Positions 5,247-5,320 of a DNA stretch of 5,320 bases are shown piece by piece (the first letter of the stretch is position 1; each line of letters starts with the position of its first letter). The DNA lies in contig JAHHMJ010000142.1 in assembly GCA_018678395.1 (NCBI GenBank), positions 1-5,320 of the forward strand, in the 5' to 3' direction. Made by a program: the position numbers and the translations under genes. The notes beneath the pieces are model-generated. The model was not told the DNA's origin. It did no database searches and saw only the letters and a list, made by a program, of their open reading frames with translations. The stretch comes from Gemmatimonadota bacterium (lineage in GTDB: Bacteria > Gemmatimonadota > Gemmatimonadetes > Longimicrobiales > Gaopeijiaceae).

Positions 5247-5320
5247 CTGGCGGCGACGTACTCTCCCACAGAGTCTCCTCTGCAGTACCATCCGCGCTGC
5301 GAGGCTTAACGACCGTGTTC
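5247..5320 (-). rRNA. rrf: 5S ribosomal RNA, 3' part (5' end beyond window)
   Basis: The minus strand reads GAACACGG, then GTTAAGCC, then AGCGC and GATGGTACTGC, in the conserved 5S order. Next come a 6-bp helix closed by a GAGA tetraloop (5268-5283), the 5S helix IV region, and GGGAGAGTACGTCGCCGCCAG at the 3' end, the last part being the strand of the terminal stem. About 74 of the usual 110-120 nt are visible; the missing 5' third would lie to the right of 5320. The exact mature 3' end (5246-5248) is uncertain. 23S and 16S rRNA genes would be expected farther right on the same strand. Confidence 0.93.

Overview
This is a GC-rich bacterial chromosome segment, densely packed and mostly housekeeping. 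Start codons are often GTG, and the proteins are rich in Ala, Arg and Asp. The lipoprotein-type signal and the MltG-type murein enzyme fit a diderm bacterium. The gene content and protein style resemble Gemmatimonadota or a similar high-GC soil or marine phylum, but that placement is impression rather than proof. I see no mobile element, CRISPR array, tRNA or phage gene.

Layout. Positions 1-1168 (minus strand) hold most of a thymidine phosphorylase gene; its C-terminal end lies beyond the left edge. A 50-bp divergent gap with a perfect 12-bp palindrome separates it from a plus-strand gene (1219-2025) for an exported TPR protein. That protein's repeat region resembles the eukaryotic RMDN (regulator of microtubule dynamics) family. 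It converges on a small minus-strand YtxH-type membrane protein gene (2060-2308), whose likely promoter is an AT-rich island near 2400.

From 2488 to 5109 the plus strand carries a tight apparent operon: a V4R-domain protein, RuvX (YqgF), MltG and ThiE. The junctions are a 5-bp gap, a 4-bp ATGA overlap and, at mltG/thiE, either a 5-bp gap or a 4-bp CTGA overlap. The operon thus joins a probable ligand-binding protein, an RNase H-fold nuclease of RNA/DNA maintenance, a peptidoglycan-terminating transglycosylase and a thiamine biosynthesis enzyme. The ruvX-mltG pairing recurs in bacteria; the V4R and thiE partners look lineage-specific.

The right end (5247-5320, minus strand) is the 3' part of a 5S rRNA gene. 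It is followed by a strong hairpin terminator (5199-5236), so an rRNA operon points toward thiE and ends just before it.

No wholly new system is evident. The points most worth a second look are the possible CTG start of thiE, the lipobox on MltG, the RMDN-like bacterial TPR protein, the palindromic promoter island and the divergent-gap palindrome.
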